A DNA stretch of 64,000 nt from Oscillatoriaceae cyanobacterium M7585_C2015_266 (lineage in GTDB: Bacteria > Cyanobacteriota > Cyanobacteriia > Cyanobacteriales > Oscillatoriaceae), in assembly GCA_015295835.1 (NCBI GenBank), contig DVEG01000009.1, forward strand, positions 47,434-111,433, given 5' to 3'. A program made the position numbers and the translations under genes. Positions 18,054 to 27,467 of this stretch are shown piece by piece (the stretch's first letter is position 1; every line of letters starts with the position of its first letter). Under the pieces are notes generated by a model. That model had not been told where the DNA came from and did no database searches. It was given only the letters and a program-made list of their open reading frames with translations.

Positions 18054-19811
18054 GTGCAACCGATAGACTTGACGACATTAACAGCTGCTTGTGCCGAGCT
18101 GCGTAATCACTGGCTGCCAGCAAGGCTAGAACAGGTGTATCAGCGCGATCGCTACACCATAGCCCTATGCTTACGCACCCTACAAGAACGCGGCTGGCTG
18201 GATATTTCCTGGCATCCCCAAGCCGCCCGCGTGTGTATAAGTGAGCCGCCGCCACGTACGCCAGATACTTTTACCTTTTCCCAGCAGTTACGACACCAGC
18301 TCTGCGGGTTAGCCCTGGTGGCAATAGTTGCGGTTGCCCCCTGGGAACGGGCCATAGATCTGCAATTTGCGCGCCGTCCGGGCGAGCCCGTTCTCTGGCA
18401 CTTGTACGTGGAAGTGATGGGCAAACGCAGCAATGTGATTTTGACAAATCAAGACAACTTAATTATTACAGCAGCGCACCAAGTCAGTGAGCGGGAATCG
18501 AGGGTTCGCCCCGTACTCACAGGGCAGCCATACGAACTGCCGCCTGCCCTTACAGAACCCGTGCCCAGTTTGAGGGAAGCGTTAGAAAGTTGGCGAGGGC
18601 GCGTCAGCCTGATACCGGGACAGCTGGGACGACAATTGCTCAAAAGTTATCGCGGCTTAAGTCCTTCTTTAGTCGAATCAATGGCGATCGCTGCCGACTT
18701 AGATCCGACTCAAAACACCAATAACCTCAAAGATTCAGATTGGCAGCGGCTGTTTTCGTGCTGGCAAAAATGGCTGCAAGCCTTAGAAAAAGAAGAATTT
18801 CACCCACGCTGGACTGCCTACGGATATACCGTCCTCGACTTTCTACCAGGGGAACCTGCTGCCAGCGTACAAGAATTGCTCAATCGCTACTATACTCACC
18901 AACTTGAGCAACAGGAATTCAAACAACTCAGGCACCAACTCAGCCAGAAACTCAGCAAAGAACTAGCCAAATTACAACTCAAAGCCCGCACATTCCAAGA
19001 GCGCCTACAGCAATCCGACGAAGCAGATATCTACCGAAAGCAAGCCGACTTGCTGATGGCTAATCTTCAGCAGTGGCAGCCGGGGATGAAAGAAATCACC
19101 CTCCCCGACTTTGAAACCTCAGCTTCCGTAAAAATTTCCTTAGAACCGGAGAAAAATGCCGTCCAAAATGCCCAAGCCCTGTACCGACGGCACCAAAAGC
19201 TCAAACGCGCCCGCTTGGCAGTCGAGCCATTACTTGCGCAAGTAAAAGCAGAAATTGATTATTTAGAACAAGTAGAATCGACAATTGCCCAACTGGAAAA
19301 CTACCGAGAACCGTCAGACTTACAAGCTTTGGAAGAAATCCGCGATGAGCTAATCGAGCAGGGCTATTTAGAAAATCCTGAATACCGCAGTCGGCGGGAA
19401 GTTGCGGAAACTGATTTTTACCGCTACCGCTCCCCTAGTGGTTTTGAAGTATTAGTCGGACGTAATAACCGCCAGAATGATCAATTGAGCTTTCGCTTAG
19501 CGGGAGATTACGACTTATGGTTTCACACTCAGGAGATAGCCGGCAGCCATGTCTTGCTGCGTCTGGAACCAAAAGCGGTGCCCGATGAGGCAGATTTGCA
19601 ATTTGCTGCTGACTTGAGTGCCTATTACAGCCGCGCTAGGGAAGCGGCACAAGTGCCTGTTGTCTATACTAAACCGAAGTTCGTCTATAAACCCAAGGGA
19701 GCTAAACCAGGAATGGTTGTTTACAAGCACGAGCGTGTCTGGTGGGGGCGCCCGGCGGGGGTATCCTCTGTTATTGCTTCACAGGTATTCAGGGATAAAG
19801 AGACATTCTGA
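18054..19811 (+). CDS. rqcH: NFACT-family protein, ribosome quality control factor RqcH/Rqc2-like
   Basis: 585 residues from the GTG at 18054, which gives the family N-terminus MQPIDLTTLTAACAELR; an in-frame TTG at 18024 adds ten residues without conservation. RqcH binds stalled 50S subunits and directs C-terminal alanine tailing. Domains in order: NFACT-N (about 1-230; VEVMGKRSNVILTNQD), helix-hairpin-helix and coiled-coil arms (about 280-410; QQEFKQLRHQLSQKLSKELA), and NFACT-R at the C-terminus (SGFEVLVGRNNRQNDQLSF, LWFHTQEIAGSHVLLR, then PVVYTKPKFVYKPKG). The D-R and catalytic surface residues were not individually checked. A terminator stands 150 bases downstream. Confidence 0.9.
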   Translation: MQPIDLTTLTAACAELRNHWLPARLEQVYQRDRYTIALCLRTLQERGWLDISWHPQAARVCISEPPPRTPDTFTFSQQLRHQLCGLALVAIVAVAPWERAIDLQFARRPGEPVLWHLYVEVMGKRSNVILTNQDNLIITAAHQVSERESRVRPVLTGQPYELPPALTEPVPSLREALESWRGRVSLIPGQLGRQLLKSYRGLSPSLVESMAIAADLDPTQNTNNLKDSDWQRLFSCWQKWLQALEKEEFHPRWTAYGYTVLDFLPGEPAASVQELLNRYYTHQLEQQEFKQLRHQLSQKLSKELAKLQLKARTFQERLQQSDEADIYRKQADLLMANLQQWQPGMKEITLPDFETSASVKISLEPEKNAVQNAQALYRRHQKLKRARLAVEPLLAQVKAEIDYLEQVESTIAQLENYREPSDLQALEEIRDELIEQGYLENPEYRSRREVAETDFYRYRSPSGFEVLVGRNNRQNDQLSFRLAGDYDLWFHTQEIAGSHVLLRLEPKAVPDEADLQFAADLSAYYSRAREAAQVPVVYTKPKFVYKPKGAKPGMVVYKHERVWWGRPAGVSSVIASQVFRDKETF

Positions 19812-20168
19812 AAAATCTAGTAATTTTCTGTTACAAAAACGTAACTTCTGTTAAAATGTAAGCAGGTAAACGCGGAGAGATTTTAACCCGCTGCCAGCTT
19901 GGGAACGCGCAGCAGGGGTTTCCTCGTGACCAAACGACAACGTGATTAAATATCTTTATAGACCGGCTTTTAGGCAAGCTGGTCATTTTTTTTCTCAGCC
20001 TGTCTCCTTTTCAGTACGAAGGCTAGTCATTGAACAGCTGGAGAAGGTTAAAAACAATCAATCTCATCCTTTATCATAAAAATATTTTGTAATGAAGCGC
20101 ATCGGTTGGGATTTTCTTACTACGTTAAGGCAGTATATTAACGTGGAAAAGAAAAGCTAAGTAGGGAA
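19812..20168. other. Spacer after rqcH with terminator and possible small RNA
   Basis: 357 bases between convergent genes. A TAAAAT box at 19852-19857 preceded by TTACAA, and the hairpin terminator at 19961, bracket about 130 bases with GC-rich pairing potential, so a small RNA is possible. No open frame of note was found. Confidence 0.4.
19961..19993 (+). terminator. Rho-independent terminator
   Basis: The nine-base stem GACCGGCTT (19961-19969) pairs with AAGCTGGTC (19976-19984) with one G-T pair, followed by A and eight T (19986-19993). It terminates rqcH read-through or a small RNA starting near 19860. Confidence 0.85.
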
Positions 20169-20978
20169 TTATTGCAGCTTATGACTGGATTGAAAAAGGC
20201 TTTGTAATTGTTGGAAAGCCCAATGCTTGGGGTTGTAGGTAAGGGTGCGGTGGCGGGAGGCGACGGTATGGATGGGGATGACTTCGGCAACGCAGTTGCT
20301 ATAAGCGATCGCTTCAAATTCTGAAACTAATTCCGGTGTCCAAGGTTGTTCTCGAACGGAGTGGCCCTGTTTTTCCAACCAACTAAAAAGCAGCGCTCGC
20401 GTCAATCCTGGTAAAATTCTCCCATCCAGGGGTGGGGAAAACCACTGCCCAGAGCGCCATCCCCAGAGATTACCAGTACTGGTTTCTAGCCAATTGCCTG
20501 CGGCATCGACTAAAATTGCTTCTAAGGCTCCTTGCTGTTGAGCAGATTTTTGGGCAAGCCATGCCGAGAGGTAGTTACCTGTTTTGTGAGCAGGGAGCGA
20601 GCGCTGTAAATGGGGTCTTTCTGCTAGCCAAGCCCTTATACCATTTTGCTGACGCTTTGTCAAATCAGCGGGTAAGTTTCGACCGATGATTAATTCTCGC
20701 CCGTCGTAAAAAATAGCTATTCTCAACACGGGCCACTTGGCGGCGATTAATTCGGCTCCCTGTCGCAATTGTTGCCAGTTGGGAAAACGCCAGTGGAAGG
20801 TTTCTAGGGAGAAACGGAGGCGAGCGCAGTGAGCAGCCCAGTTCGTCAATGGAGTATCTAGGGAACCGTTATAGACGCGCAGGGTAGTAAAAACCGTTGC
20901 TCCGTAGAGTAGCCCTGGATCATCGCTCGACAGTTCTAGGGTGTTCGATTCAATGATAGAGCCATTGTACCAAAACAT
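20169..20978 (-). CDS. pabC: Class IV PLP aminotransferase, probable 4-amino-4-deoxychorismate lyase
   Basis: 269 residues of fold-type IV PLP enzymes. The N-terminus MFWYNGSIIE, DPGLLYGATVFTTLRVYNG, the catalytic Lys in LPAHKTGNYLSAWLAQ (about residue 140), LETSTGNLWGW and GRILPGLTRALL are visible. In cyanobacteria this subfamily acts as 4-amino-4-deoxychorismate lyase, releasing 4-aminobenzoate for folate; branched-chain aminotransferase and D-amino acid aminotransferase are relatives. The start ATG directly abuts the TGA of the upstream GT41 gene on the same strand, so they are probably co-transcribed although functionally unrelated. Confidence 0.8.
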   Translation of the reverse strand: MFWYNGSIIESNTLELSSDDPGLLYGATVFTTLRVYNGSLDTPLTNWAAHCARLRFSLETFHWRFPNWQQLRQGAELIAAKWPVLRIAIFYDGRELIIGRNLPADLTKRQQNGIRAWLAERPHLQRSLPAHKTGNYLSAWLAQKSAQQQGALEAILVDAAGNWLETSTGNLWGWRSGQWFSPPLDGRILPGLTRALLFSWLEKQGHSVREQPWTPELVSEFEAIAYSNCVAEVIPIHTVASRHRTLTYNPKHWAFQQLQSLFQSSHKLQ

Positions 20979-23423
20979 TCAAATTCCCTGCTCAATTCTT
21001 TCAAAAACAACCTGCTTGTAAAAAGCTTCCAGAGCTTTGACACAGGTTTTATCGTCAAATAGATAGTCGTGGCGCTGACTCATGCGTTCAGAAATATCAC
21101 GTCGCCACTCTGGGTCTAAAGCCAATTTTACAGCAATCTCGATATATTCTGCTTCATTGTTAGCGAGCGTATCCGTCACCCCCAGCATTTTTAAGAAGCT
21201 GTAAGCGTGACGGGCGCGCATAAATTCTCCTGGACAAGTAACCACGGGCAAATTACAAGCGATCGCTTCTAAAGTAGTATTCCCTCCTGACCAAGTAAAT
21301 GTATCCAGAAACACATCAGAAAGCAGATTCAACATCAGATAATCCGAACGTTTTGGAATCGTCATATGAATACAATACTCTTCGCTATTTAATCCCACAG
21401 CCGCAAATGCACGCGCTAGACGATTTTTGAGTATACTTCCCCGCAAAAACAAAAATCTAGCATTAGGAACACGCCGAGCAATCTCCACTAAAATATAATC
21501 ATATTGAGGCAGATATTTAAAAGGCGCTTGACAGCAAAAATAAATAACCGCTTCTTCTGGTAAATTAAAATCCGCGCGAGTTTTCGTCAAAGCCGGAATA
21601 TCATTTGGTTTGGGATAAGCTACCCCAATATTCGGTAACAAAACCAGCGTTTCTGTATAATGTTCTTGTGCATTTTCCGGCTCCATTAACTGGCTGGATA
21701 AAAAGTAATCAATTGTAGGAATTCCGGAAGTAACGGGGTGTCCCCAAGCAACGCATTGCACTGGTGCAAGACGCAAAGCAGCCCTGCTCATTGTAGGAGG
21801 ATCCATTCCTATTTCTGGATATACGAGAATGTGAAGGTGATCGGCGATAATCTGTTGACAAACTGCTTCAAAATTACCATAAATGTGGTAAAATTTGTAA
21901 CTGCAATTATGAAAAATTTGCGTAACTATATCGGGAGAATTACCCGTATAATAACAGTAAATTTCAAAATTGTCGCGCTCAGCATAGCGCAGCCAACCTG
22001 TCAGCCACAACGTGCCGCTGTAAGCGTGCAGATAATTGGAAACATAGCCAATGCGGATTTTATTCTGCACAGGTGGCATGGATAATGGTTTAACCCACTG
22101 CGGATACTTAGCCGCCATGATTTTATGCACTAGATTGCCATAAATACGCTGTGAATTGACAACATTGTGAGCTTGATAAGGTAAATAAAAGTTAGTCAGG
22201 CGACAAATACCTAAAAATGCGCTTTCTCGTTCTTCTGGGGTTTCTAGGGATGTTTCCTGGATTAAATTTTGCAGCCCACGCTCAAATCGTTCACGATAAA
22301 AACCGATTTCTTCTGGCGTATCGTAAACCATTGGAACGATTAAGTTTTTTAGGATTTTAAAAGTGTAGTTATCAGGCATCAAGTGGGATGCAGTTTCAGC
22401 GGTTGACACAGCCTGAGAATTTTTTCCAGAATATAATAGTTTGAGAATCAGCGAAAAGTGAAGTGGTGCTTCTGTTGGGTATAAGCGAATGCCTTCTTGG
22501 AGGATAGCGAGGGCTTCTTCTTCCCGACGCAGTGCCCAAAAACACTCACTGAGGTTGTTATAGACACTTGTATCAACCGTTTGAAGTTGTAGATAAGTTT
22601 GATAATGAGCGAGCGCTTCTTCATATTTACCTTGCTGGTACAATATTTCAGCTATTTGCAATTGCGATTTGGCAAGATTTAGCGGCTCTTCAAATTGTAA
22701 GTTCGAGATAGCTTTAATAACCGCTTGCTGACGTTTATCTATAAAATCAGACGGTGAATAATTATAGCTTCTGCTTGTATCCCAACTGAGAACCTGAATT
22801 CCGCTGTCAAAATTCAATAATTCTAATTCTATTTTACATTCTGTGTTGGCAGCGGCAAAATCCCATATAGCTTGCTTTACTGTTGCTAGGTTGCCATTGG
22901 CTGTAATTATCAACGCTTTATCTGCTAAAAAACTTCTGACTAAAAGTAAGCCTAAAAGCTGCGATCGATAGTCAGAAAAACCATTGTAAAAATAAACACC
23001 TATTTGATTCTCTGTTTCTACTTCCCGCAACTCAAGCAAAAAATCTTCAAAATTTTGCTGGCATATAAATACCTGTTCTTCTAGCTTAAAGATTTGCAAA
23101 TTTTCTAGAATTTTTTCTAAATCAATGCAGTTGTTATCATTTGAATTATCATAAAAAGTGTCTACTGCATAAGCCATACATTCTGGGCATTCCAGAAGAG
23201 CGCCAATTAAAGCCGAGCTGTCAGGTATACCAATTTGACAGTAAATCTCATCGGGTTCCAGACATTTTACAGCTAAATTTAGCAACTGCATGAGGTTGGT
23301 TGATGCGATTCCGGGCACTTTGTCAAGTGCTTGCTGAAACTTTTCAGATTTTGGGCGTATAGATTCAAATCCCCAATTGTCATAGAGAGTGGGGAGGCGC
23401 TCAATAAATTGTTGATAATCCAT
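20979..23423 (-). CDS. TPR/GT41 (SPINDLY/OGT-like) glycosyltransferase with degenerate N-terminal methyltransferase-like domain
   Basis: 814 residues. Region 1-225 is homologous to the N-terminus of the 1010-residue protein at 29113 (shared opening LPTLYDNWG and the following layout). Its class I SAM motif is degraded: YCQIGIPDSSALIGALL replaces the expected E-x-G-x-x-x-G. TPR units lie at about 255-345 (ILYQQGKYEEALAHYQTYLQ). Region 430-805 is the GT41 catalytic C-terminus (RIGYVSNYLHAYSGTLWLTG, APVQCVAWGHPVTSGIPTID, WSGGNTTLEAIACNLPVVTC). GT41 enzymes transfer GlcNAc or fucose to Ser/Thr of proteins; here proteins may be pilins or other cytoplasmic substrates. No signal peptide. Confidence 0.85.
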   Translation of the reverse strand: MDYQQFIERLPTLYDNWGFESIRPKSEKFQQALDKVPGIASTNLMQLLNLAVKCLEPDEIYCQIGIPDSSALIGALLECPECMAYAVDTFYDNSNDNNCIDLEKILENLQIFKLEEQVFICQQNFEDFLLELREVETENQIGVYFYNGFSDYRSQLLGLLLVRSFLADKALIITANGNLATVKQAIWDFAAANTECKIELELLNFDSGIQVLSWDTSRSYNYSPSDFIDKRQQAVIKAISNLQFEEPLNLAKSQLQIAEILYQQGKYEEALAHYQTYLQLQTVDTSVYNNLSECFWALRREEEALAILQEGIRLYPTEAPLHFSLILKLLYSGKNSQAVSTAETASHLMPDNYTFKILKNLIVPMVYDTPEEIGFYRERFERGLQNLIQETSLETPEERESAFLGICRLTNFYLPYQAHNVVNSQRIYGNLVHKIMAAKYPQWVKPLSMPPVQNKIRIGYVSNYLHAYSGTLWLTGWLRYAERDNFEIYCYYTGNSPDIVTQIFHNCSYKFYHIYGNFEAVCQQIIADHLHILVYPEIGMDPPTMSRAALRLAPVQCVAWGHPVTSGIPTIDYFLSSQLMEPENAQEHYTETLVLLPNIGVAYPKPNDIPALTKTRADFNLPEEAVIYFCCQAPFKYLPQYDYILVEIARRVPNARFLFLRGSILKNRLARAFAAVGLNSEEYCIHMTIPKRSDYLMLNLLSDVFLDTFTWSGGNTTLEAIACNLPVVTCPGEFMRARHAYSFLKMLGVTDTLANNEAEYIEIAVKLALDPEWRRDISERMSQRHDYLFDDKTCVKALEAFYKQVVFERIEQGI

Positions 23424-23852
23424 TATTTTACCTCTATATATCGATGAATCAGAGTTACTATTGGCTACTTTGTAAGTATTCGAGAAGACAGGAGAATCCG
23501 TGACATATTCTATTTATAAAGATGCCCCTGCTTGGAGTATCTTAAATAAAAAGAATCAAAAACAAACCCTCTTGTGAGGCGCTGCCGAGAAAGCTAGGGA
23601 ATAGTAAATGGAGCAAGTCAGCTGGTTTGCCGAGGGAGGGCTACTACCCACAGTATCCCCCAAAACAAGGATAGTGTCTATTTTCCAGGGTTGATGTTTC
23701 TACGCCTGGAGCAGGGTTGGCCACGAGTGCAGTAAGTTGAGTATAATTAGTTTGCTTGGGGCGATTGCTTTTGAAGAGGAATTGGGAATCATAAGTGGTA
23801 TAGGGGTCGAGCAGGCAGTAACTCGTCAAGTAATTGTAATAGGAGATTGGCA
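23424..23852. other. Intergenic, promoter region of the glycosylation island
   Basis: 429 bases between the divergent GT41 gene and the small TPR gene. A minus-strand open frame (23644-23973) overlaps the real gene start and looks like chance. No RNA or repeat was recognised. Confidence 0.45.
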
Positions 23853-24251
23853 ATGAATGTAACAGAGAAAGAGTATATAATGGCTCGTAAGAGGCGAAGC
23901 GATCGCTTGAAGCATATTTTAGCGATAGTGTCAATTGTATCGTTTGGTGGCTCAGCGATATTCGGCATGGCACAACTGTTTAGCAGTGCTGTACAAAAAC
24001 CGAGTAAACCGACTACAGCCGAATCATCAGTTGAGTCGCAATTGGCAGCCCAAGCACGAGGATATGAATTAGTGTTGCAGCGAGAGCCAGAAAATCAGAC
24101 AGCGCTGGAAGGGCTGGTAAATGTGCGGCTTATGATGAACGATGCCAAGGGTGCTATACAACCTTTAGAAAAGCTGGTAAAATTGTATCCTGAGCGTCAG
24201 GATTACAAAGCGCTATTGGAGCAGGTGAAACAGGGAAAGGTAGAGAAATAG
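23853..24251 (+). CDS. Small membrane-anchored TPR protein
   Basis: 132 residues from the ATG at 23853, seven bases after GGAG; an upstream in-frame TTG (23847) and a downstream ATG at 23880 are alternatives. One N-terminal transmembrane helix (ILAIVSIVSFGGSAIFGMAQ) is preceded by basic residues (ARKRRSDRLK). A Ser/Thr/Pro linker and two TPR-like helix pairs follow (YELVLQREPENQTALEGLV, AIQPLEKLVKLYPERQDYKA). Cyanobacteria encode many such proteins near membrane processes. Its exact role is unknown; the neighbouring glycosyltransferases suggest assembly or scaffolding. Confidence 0.75.
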   Translation: MNVTEKEYIMARKRRSDRLKHILAIVSIVSFGGSAIFGMAQLFSSAVQKPSKPTTAESSVESQLAAQARGYELVLQREPENQTALEGLVNVRLMMNDAKGAIQPLEKLVKLYPERQDYKALLEQVKQGKVEK

Positions 24252-24294
24252 GAGGCGATATCCACAGAAAAAATAAACGCGTGTGGGGTGACTG

Positions 24295-27200
24295 ATGGAT
24301 AAAGAGATAGCAAATTCGGGGCTCAATCGTATTATTCCAGCAGAAATAAAAAACGATCTATTTTATGCGGCAATTCAAAGAATAGCACGACAAGAGAACA
24401 TCAAAACGGTTTTAGAAATTGGCTCTTCTTCTGGTGAGGGAAGTACCGAAGCATTTGTGACAGGCTTACGGCAAAATCCGCGTCAGCCAAAGCTATTTTG
24501 CATAGAAATTTCAAAAACTCGCTTTGCAGAATTGCAAAAGCGATATGCCAAAGATAATTTTGTAAAATGCTACAACGTTTCTTCTGTATCCCTGGATAAA
24601 TTTCCAGATGAAAAAGAGGTGATGGAATTTTATGAGTCTATTCAGAGCAATCTCAACTATTATTCCCGAGAAGAAGTGCTAAGTTGGCTGCGGCAAGATA
24701 TTGAGTATGTAAAGAAATCTGGCGTGCAAGCAGATGGAATAGCTCTGATAAAAGCTGAAAATAATATAGAATGCTTTGATGTAGTTTTAATTGATGGTTC
24801 AGAATTTACAGGCAGTGCGGATCTAGAAGAGGTTTATGGAGCAAAATTTATATTATTAGATGACATAAAGACATTTAAAAATTACAAAAATTATCAGCGA
24901 TTACTGTCTGATAGTAATTATACACTGCTAGAACAAAATATTTACGTTAGGCACGGATACGCTATTTTTAAGAAAAAAGAAAGTAGCAGCGCCGGAGAAT
25001 TGGTTGAGCAGGATTTACCCGTACATTTTTTTACAATTGTTCTGAATGGAGAACCCTTTATCCGCTACCACATAGAGGTTTTCAAGCAACTCCCCTTTAA
25101 ATGGCACTGGCATATAGTAGAGGGGGTAGCAGATTTAAAACACGATACTGCATGGAGCTTGCAACTAGGCGGGCGGATTGTCGATGAAATTCATCGAAAC
25201 GGGCGTAGCAAAGACGGCACCTCGGAATATATAGATGAACTGACGCAGCTCTATCCAGAAAATGTTACGGTTTATCGCAAACCGGAAGGAGTTTTCTGGG
25301 ATGGGAAGCTAGAAATGGTGAATGCCCCACTTGCGAATATTCAGGAAGAATGTTTGCTATGGCAAGTAGATGTAGATGAACTGTGGACAGTTGAGCAACT
25401 GTGTAAAGCCCGCGAGATGTTCATCAACAATCCAGAAAAAACAGCCGCTTTCTACTGGTGCTGGTATTTCGTGGGAGAGAATCTAGTTATCAGTACCCGT
25501 AATTGTTACGCAGAAAACCCAGCTCAAGACTGGTTACGAACTTGGCGATTTAAACCAGGATTGGTTTGGGCAGCTCACGAACCGCCTAAGTTAGTTGAGC
25601 CTTTGCCAGATGGGGAGTGGAGGGATGTGGCAGAGCTCAATCCTTTTTTACATGAAGAAACCGAAAGCCAGGGGTTAGTTTTCCAGCATTTTGCATATGT
25701 AATGCCAGAACAATTGCGGTTTAAAGAGCAATATTACGGGTATGCAAATGCTCTTTCGCGATGGCAATCTTTGCAGGAGCAAACAAAATTTCCAGTTTTA
25801 TTGCGTCAGTATTTTCCCTGGGTAAAAGATGCAACAATGGTGGATAAGGCGGAGTCGTGCGGTGTAGTTCCAATTGCCCAGAAAGATACGAACAAAAATG
25901 TATGGAAATTTGTACAATCTGAGGGAGGGGTCAGGCAATCTGTAGCGCCTAAAAAACCCTTGCCAAAGATTCTAATTGACAGCATATTTTTCCAGTTCTA
26001 TCAAACTGGCATTGCCCGAGTCTGGCGATCGCTTTTGGAAGAATGGGCAGAGGATGGTTTTGCAAGGCATATTGTCGTCCTTGATCGCGCCGGGAGGGCT
26101 CCAGCAATACCGGGGATTAAATATCGCCTCATTCCCCCATATGATTACAATAATACCGATAGCGATCGCGCCATGCTGCAGCAGGTTTGCGATGAAGAAG
26201 AGGCAGACTTATTTATCTCAACTTATTACACAACTCCTCTCTCAACACCTTCGGTGTTCATGGCGTATGACATGATTCCCGAAGTAGGGGGAGCAAACCT
26301 CAGAGAGCCAATGTGGCGGGAAAAACACTATGGTATCCGACACGCCTCTGCTTATATCGCCATTTCAGAAAATACAGCTCGCGATCTAATGCGATTTTTC
26401 CCAGAGATTTCCCCTCAATCTATTACGGTAGCCCACTGTGGAGTAAAAGATATTTTCTCGCCAGCTAGCGCTGATGAAATAAAGCGCTTTAAAACTAAGT
26501 ACGGTATCTCGAAACCCTACTTCATAGCTGTTGGGATTGGCAATGGTTACAAAAACTCTGGCTTGTTTTTCAAGGCAATCTCTCAACTTTGCAGCCGAGA
26601 GGGTTTCGAGCTTGTTTGTACTGGTAGCGGCGGTTTGTTATCGCCAGAATTTAGAGAGTATACAGTGGGTGTGGTTGTGCACATGCTGCAACTGAGCGAC
26701 GAAGAACTCAGAACTGCCTACTCCGGTGCTGTAGCTTTAGTATATCCCTCGAAGTACGAAGGGTTTGGCTTGCCTGTTTTAGAAGCAATGGCATGTGGTT
26801 GCCCGGTGATTACTTGTGCCAATGCCTCCATTCCAGAGGTGGGAGGAGAAGCAGTTTTGTATGTCGGCGATGAAGATGTAATGGCAATGACTAATGCCCT
26901 TTGCGATGTCCAAAAGCCTGCTGTTCGCAACGCATTGATTGCTGCTGGGCTGGAACGAGCAAAATTATTTTCCTGGTCAACAATGGCTAAAAAAGTGCGA
27001 GCAGCACTGATTGAGGCTACTCTTTTACCTTTAAAGTTGAAGGATATTAATTTAATTGTTTTTCCAGACTGGCAACAACCAGAAGAGTCTCTCGGTAAAG
27101 AATTGGAACGAGTGATCGCGGCGGTAATTACACACCCAGATAAAAATCGCCTCACTTTGTTGATAGAAGCTGGCAATATATCCGAGGAAGATGCTAATCT

Positions 27201-27426
27201 ATTTTTATCGAGCGTGACGATGAACCTGCTTATGCAGGAAGATTTAGACGTGACGGAGGGGCCGGAAATTTCACTGGTAAGCAAGATGGGTGAAATACAG
27301 TGGGAAGCCCTGCTGCCTCGCCTCAAGGCTCGCATTATTTTAGAAAATGAGAATAAAGAGGCGCTCGCAGCTGCAAAAGCGGAAAATCTACCTGTTTGCA
27401 ACCTAGAGGCTCTAGCAAGTATCTGA
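24295..27426 (+). CDS. Multidomain methyltransferase-like / GT2-like / GT4 glycosyltransferase fusion
   Basis: 1043 residues in four visible parts. First, about 1-225 is a class I SAM-methyltransferase-like domain with motif I VLEIGSSSGEGSTEAF (39-54) and DVVLIDGSEFTG. Second, about 240-530 is a GT2-like region (FFTIVLNGEPFIRYHIEVF, LLWQVDVDELWTVEQL with a D-x-D). Third, about 560-900 is a GT-B, GT4-type domain (VFMAYDMIPE, AYIAISENTARDLM, then KYEGFGLPVLEAMACGCPVI). Fourth, 915-1043 is a domain shared with the next gene, opening INLIVFPDWQQPEESLG. It likely builds or decorates a glycan or glycosylated protein. Sugar donors are unknown. ATG at 24295 follows GTGGGGTGACTG; the gene lies 43 bases after the small TPR gene. 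Confidence 0.8.
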   Translation: MDKEIANSGLNRIIPAEIKNDLFYAAIQRIARQENIKTVLEIGSSSGEGSTEAFVTGLRQNPRQPKLFCIEISKTRFAELQKRYAKDNFVKCYNVSSVSLDKFPDEKEVMEFYESIQSNLNYYSREEVLSWLRQDIEYVKKSGVQADGIALIKAENNIECFDVVLIDGSEFTGSADLEEVYGAKFILLDDIKTFKNYKNYQRLLSDSNYTLLEQNIYVRHGYAIFKKKESSSAGELVEQDLPVHFFTIVLNGEPFIRYHIEVFKQLPFKWHWHIVEGVADLKHDTAWSLQLGGRIVDEIHRNGRSKDGTSEYIDELTQLYPENVTVYRKPEGVFWDGKLEMVNAPLANIQEECLLWQVDVDELWTVEQLCKAREMFINNPEKTAAFYWCWYFVGENLVISTRNCYAENPAQDWLRTWRFKPGLVWAAHEPPKLVEPLPDGEWRDVAELNPFLHEETESQGLVFQHFAYVMPEQLRFKEQYYGYANALSRWQSLQEQTKFPVLLRQYFPWVKDATMVDKAESCGVVPIAQKDTNKNVWKFVQSEGGVRQSVAPKKPLPKILIDSIFFQFYQTGIARVWRSLLEEWAEDGFARHIVVLDRAGRAPAIPGIKYRLIPPYDYNNTDSDRAMLQQVCDEEEADLFISTYYTTPLSTPSVFMAYDMIPEVGGANLREPMWREKHYGIRHASAYIAISENTARDLMRFFPEISPQSITVAHCGVKDIFSPASADEIKRFKTKYGISKPYFIAVGIGNGYKNSGLFFKAISQLCSREGFELVCTGSGGLLSPEFREYTVGVVVHMLQLSDEELRTAYSGAVALVYPSKYEGFGLPVLEAMACGCPVITCANASIPEVGGEAVLYVGDEDVMAMTNALCDVQKPAVRNALIAAGLERAKLFSWSTMAKKVRAALIEATLLPLKLKDINLIVFPDWQQPEESLGKELERVIAAVITHPDKNRLTLLIEAGNISEEDANLFLSSVTMNLLMQEDLDVTEGPEISLVSKMGEIQWEALLPRLKARIILENENKEALAAAKAENLPVCNLEALASI

Positions 27427-27467
27427 TAGATTACCAAAAGGCAGACAAACATAACAGAAAAAATACT

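Noticed and set aside
19850..19993. Yfr1, Yfr2 or 6S RNA
   Set aside because: The conserved ACTCCTCACAC of Yfr1 is absent and I could not find Yfr2- or 6S-type conserved loops, so only an unnamed candidate is reported as a finding.
23644..23973. 109-codon minus-strand open frame ahead of the small TPR gene
   Set aside because: It overlaps the start and membrane anchor of the TPR gene, has no motif, and its Ser/Leu/Tyr composition is typical of chance frames.
26718..27452. 244-codon antisense open frame over the multidomain transferase gene
   Set aside because: The plus strand carries clear GT4 motifs and the shared C-terminal domain; the antisense translation is low-complexity Ser/Arg-rich.
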